8,522 nt of DNA from Halobacteria archaeon (GTDB lineage Archaea > Halobacteriota > Syntropharchaeia > Alkanophagales > Methanospirareceae), in assembly GCA_029932715.1 (NCBI GenBank), contig JAOZPO010000002.1:1-8522 (forward strand), given 5' to 3'. Positions within the stretch are counted from its first letter, which is position 1, and each line of letters begins with the position of its first letter. The position numbers and the translations under genes are program-made. Shown here one piece after another: positions 6,511-8,522 of this stretch. The notes under the pieces are model-generated. The model had not been told where the DNA came from and searched no databases. It saw only the letters and a program-made list of their open reading frames with translations.

Positions 6511-7315
6511 TGGATTGTTTGCTGTGGTACTGGTATTTGTAATATCAACGTGCATAACGGTATCAGTGCTTGCGTATACAACTGTTGTTTCCGATTCGGT
6601 TACAAACAGCACAGATGCGCCTGTCCTGTATTCATATTCCGATGAAGTGATAACAACTAAGGGCACGAGCGGCGAGTTTAACTGTTATAAGCAGGACAAA
6701 GCAATTACAGCCAGATATGCACCTGCGATTACAATCAATAGGAGCAGTAGTGCTATCCAGAGGTCTTATATGGTTGCCATTCCACAAACCTGCGGGTCGG
6801 GGCGAGTGGTAGGAGTAAATACATCACCAGAAATACTGCTAAAATCAAGGCGGTTTGTGCCAGAACCAGGACTATACTTCGGCTTCGAGTCTAATCTATC
6901 GCCAATGACAGATGCGGGCGGTGAGAGAACGCATGTGTTAATACGGTTCCACAATATACCAAATACAAGCGGAAGAGTAGAACTAAACGAGAAATTTAAT
7001 GCTGAAATATTACCAGATAACAAGATTTCACCACACATAAGAGATTATGGTGTCGGCGCGTGGGCGGTTAACCCGGACGGAAATGCGAGCTTATTGGTTA
7101 CGTTCTTTGATGACGTCTCGAAGGACGAAGCGAAACAGGTAATAGAGAAGCACGGAAGTGTGATCACGGAACCAAGCCCGTGGGGCGGCAATGTCTGGAC
7201 CGTCTCAGTTCCTGAAGATATTATTACAAGTCTTGCAAGCGAGGACGCAGTTGAATGGATAGAATCCGTGCCACCGCCAAAAACAATCACCAACGTTGCG
7301 GATACTCTGGAGTGA
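6491..7315 (+). CDS. Secreted protein resembling only the prodomain of the adjacent subtilisin-like protease
   Basis: No catalytic function is recognised. From the ATG at 6491 the product has 274 residues. It opens with a signal peptide (basic MINKLKNG, a hydrophobic run to about 26, and a plausible cleavage after VLA at residue 28). Residues 29-110 are Ser/Thr-rich and resemble nothing I know. Residues 115-266 match residues 42-226 of the neighbouring protease, its prodomain, except for a 33-residue gap near residue 168. The match stops at PPPK-T-I, and a TGA follows eight codons later, exactly where the protease continues into its catalytic domain. No Asp/His/Ser triad is present. An ATG at 6437 in the same frame would put 18 charged residues before the signal peptide, so 6491 is preferred. 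AAGGAG abuts it, with GGGGG 12 bases upstream. It could be a secreted protease inhibitor or folding helper, or a decaying duplicate. The frame is intact. The protease gene starts 45 bases later, so cotranscription is likely. Confidence 0.75.
   Translation: MINKLKNGLFAVVLVFVISTCITVSVLAYTTVVSDSVTNSTDAPVLYSYSDEVITTKGTSGEFNCYKQDKAITARYAPAITINRSSSAIQRSYMVAIPQTCGSGRVVGVNTSPEILLKSRRFVPEPGLYFGFESNLSPMTDAGGERTHVLIRFHNIPNTSGRVELNEKFNAEILPDNKISPHIRDYGVGAWAVNPDGNASLLVTFFDDVSKDEAKQVIEKHGSVITEPSPWGGNVWTVSVPEDIITSLASEDAVEWIESVPPPKTITNVADTLE
6835..6991 (+). repeat. Paralogue repeat block A, copy 1
   Basis: This block codes for ILLKSRRFVP through ELNE in the prodomain-only gene and aligns without gaps to 7486-7642 at an offset of 651. 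From RRFVP onward, 23 of 48 residues are identical by hand count. It is the more diverged of the two shared blocks. Confidence 0.8.
7007..7288 (+). repeat. Paralogue repeat block B, copy 1
   Basis: This block codes for ILPDNKISP through PPPKTI and aligns without gaps to 7757-8038 at an offset of exactly 750. About 86% of bases and 74 of 93 residues are identical by hand count. Similarity ends abruptly just after it, at the prodomain/catalytic-domain boundary. Confidence 0.88.
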
Positions 7316-7340
7316 GAGAGGTAGACACGATTTTATTGAC

Positions 7341-7360
7341 AAAGGTGGATAACACCAAAA
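7341..7360 (+). promoter_or_regulatory. Ribosome binding region of the protease gene
   Basis: AAAGGTGGAT at 7341-7350 contains GGTG, complementary to the archaeal 16S 3' end, 13 bases before the ATG at 7361. This decides the start together with the signal peptide that follows directly. TTTTATTGAC at 7331-7340 could also act as a TATA box for a shorter transcript. Confidence 0.45.
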
Positions 7361-8522
7361 ATGGGTAATACGGGAAACAGAATAGCAGTATCGTTCGGAA
7401 TACTGGTAGTAATTGCAATGTCGGCAGTGTTGTCAGTAACAGCAGATACAACATCCGTGAATGCAGCAGATACATCAACACAAGTCATATTAAAATCGAG
7501 GCAGTTTGTACCTGACTCCGGGTTAGACTATGTCGTCAAGTCTAAACTGGCGGTACCAGCAGATGGTGGCGCGGAGAAGACACATGTGCTAATGCAGTTC
7601 TATCAGATACCAAATGCAAGCGAAAAAATAGCGCTTAATGAAACCCATGATGTTGATTTACTGTCGTATGTTCCCAATAACGCATGGTTTGCCAATATTC
7701 CATGCGAATTGGCATCTGATATAATTGCACAGCCGAACGTGAGGTGGATAGGTGGTATATTGCCCGATGACAAGATTTCACCACAGATAAGACATTATGG
7801 TGTCGGTGCCTGGGCGGTCAACCCGGACGGAACTGTGAAATTGTTGGTTACGTTCTTTGATGACGCTTCGGAGGGCGAAGCGAGACAGGTAATAGTAAAA
7901 TACGGAAGTGTGGTTGCAGAGCCAAGCCCGTGGGGCGGCAACGTCTGGACTGTCTCTGTACATGAAAATTCTATTTCAAGTCTTGCAAGCGAAGACGCGG
8001 TGGAATGGATAGAATCCGTGCCCCCGCCAAAAGCAATTGACAACGACGGCTCGAGAGCGGCACTCAAAGTTAACACTGTACAGGCAGCACCGTACAACCT
8101 GAATGGTTTGGGTGTAGTAATAGCAGAATGGGATATTGGATGGGCTGATGGGACGCACAATGACCTTGCAGGAAGAGTTACTGTGGGCGATACAGGAAGT
8201 ACAATAATGGATCATTCTACTCATGTCGCAGGTACTGCAATAGGCAACGGCACTAATAGCGGAGGACGTCTTAGGGGTATGGCACCAGAAGCTAACCTCG
8301 TTACGTATGAATGGCCCAATAGTATAACAGAACTGGATAACGAGACCTTTGATGCTATTGTGAATCACAGTGCGGTGATTTCAACAAATTCATGGGGACG
8401 TCTTATAAATGGCACTAATTGTTGGTTACATGGATATTATAACTTATGGAGTCAGAACTACGATATGATCGTGGATGGTAAGCTTGATAACAATACAATA
8501 ACCATCGTGTTTTCTGCGGGAA
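7361..8522 (+). CDS. Secreted S8 (subtilisin-like) serine protease, 3'-truncated by the window edge
   Basis: Role (family): secreted or surface endopeptidase, made as a proenzyme and matured by removal of the prodomain. Seen, 387 complete codons, open to the last base: a signal peptide (residues 1-28, hydrophobic IAVSFGILVVIAMSAVLSV, cleavage near VTA), then a prodomain to about 226. The prodomain appears to be two related modules (about 74-139 and 159-226), each ending in a WI-x-(G/S)-x5-(D/P)-K-x-I-like segment. The catalytic domain begins near 230. It carries the catalytic Asp258 in EWDIG, His285 in HSTHVAGTA (usual form HGTHVAGT, so Gly is replaced by Ser), RGMAPEANL (305-313) and STNSWG (341-346). 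The sequence ends in IVFSAG, just before the expected oxyanion-hole Asn. The catalytic Ser (GTSMA motif) would lie beyond the window, so activity cannot be confirmed. The ATG at 7361 has a GGTG motif 13 bases upstream. The preceding gene is a prodomain-only paralogue 45 bases away. Confidence 0.92.
   Translation, partial: MGNTGNRIAVSFGILVVIAMSAVLSVTADTTSVNAADTSTQVILKSRQFVPDSGLDYVVKSKLAVPADGGAEKTHVLMQFYQIPNASEKIALNETHDVDLLSYVPNNAWFANIPCELASDIIAQPNVRWIGGILPDDKISPQIRHYGVGAWAVNPDGTVKLLVTFFDDASEGEARQVIVKYGSVVAEPSPWGGNVWTVSVHENSISSLASEDAVEWIESVPPPKAIDNDGSRAALKVNTVQAAPYNLNGLGVVIAEWDIGWADGTHNDLAGRVTVGDTGSTIMDHSTHVAGTAIGNGTNSGGRLRGMAPEANLVTYEWPNSITELDNETFDAIVNHSAVISTNSWGRLINGTNCWLHGYYNLWSQNYDMIVDGKLDNNTITIVFSAG
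7486..7642 (+). repeat. Paralogue repeat block A, copy 2
   Basis: Partner of 6835-6991. It codes for VILKSRQFVP through ALNE in the protease prodomain, directly after the signal peptide region and covering the start of the first prodomain module. Confidence 0.8.
7757..8038 (+). repeat. Paralogue repeat block B, copy 2
   Basis: Partner of 7007-7288. It codes for ILPDDKISP through PPPKAI, covering the second prodomain module. The 114 bases before it (7643-7756) correspond to only 15 bases (6992-7006) in the upstream gene. Confidence 0.88.

Noticed and set aside
7795..8160. Open frames on the minus strand in the protease prodomain, repeated at 7045-7293
   Set aside because: They occur in both copies only because the coding sequence is duplicated. 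The sense frames carry the signal peptides and conserved protease motifs.
1..8522. tRNA or rRNA genes, CRISPR arrays, insertion sequences
   Set aside because: Reading both strands showed no cloverleaf-like segment, no regularly spaced repeats, no transposase and no terminal inverted repeats. Nearly all of the window is occupied by protein genes.

Overview
The window looks archaeal. The first gene is archaeosine synthase (ArcS/TgtA2), an enzyme of the archaeal tRNA modification pathway. Several start codons have no Shine-Dalgarno sequence but an AT-rich box about 25-35 bases upstream, as expected for leaderless archaeal transcripts. Codon use favours AGA/AGG arginine and ATA isoleucine. A corrinoid protein next to an ASKHA-type corrinoid activator suggests an anaerobe with methyl-transfer metabolism. 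A euryarchaeon of the methanogen/ANME/alkane-oxidiser group is a reasonable guess, but nothing here fixes the lineage.

Layout, left to right. (1) 3-1451 (+): 3' part of arcS, running in from outside the window. (2) 1562-3331 (+): a single polypeptide joining PyrK (FAD/NAD and [2Fe-2S] electron-transfer subunit) to PyrD (dihydroorotate dehydrogenase). (3) 4620 down to 3396 (-): a two-gene unit of a B12-binding methyltransferase corrinoid protein and, 10 bases later, a thymidylate kinase. It converges on pyrKD. (4) 4687-6255 (+): an RACo-like ferredoxin plus DUF4445 ATPase, diverging from the corrinoid gene across only 66 bases. (5) 6256-6490: purine-rich intergenic DNA with short repeats. (6) 6491-7315 (+): a secreted protein resembling only the prodomain of the next gene's product. 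(7) 7361-8522 (+): an S8 subtilisin-like secreted protease, cut off by the window end before its catalytic serine. It is open to the last base.

Functionally, pyrKD and tmk both serve pyrimidine nucleotide supply. The corrinoid protein and the RACo-like protein form a plausible client/reactivator pair: Co(I) corrinoids oxidise accidentally to Co(II) and need an ATP-driven reductive activator. No methyltransferase gene lies in the window. The last two genes are paralogues. They share two collinear blocks, one at about 48% and one at about 80% protein identity by hand count, separated by an exact 33-codon length difference. The upstream copy stops where the catalytic domain would begin. This prodomain-only gene beside a full protease is the most unusual arrangement seen here, followed by the divergent corrinoid/activator pair and the PyrK-PyrD fusion.
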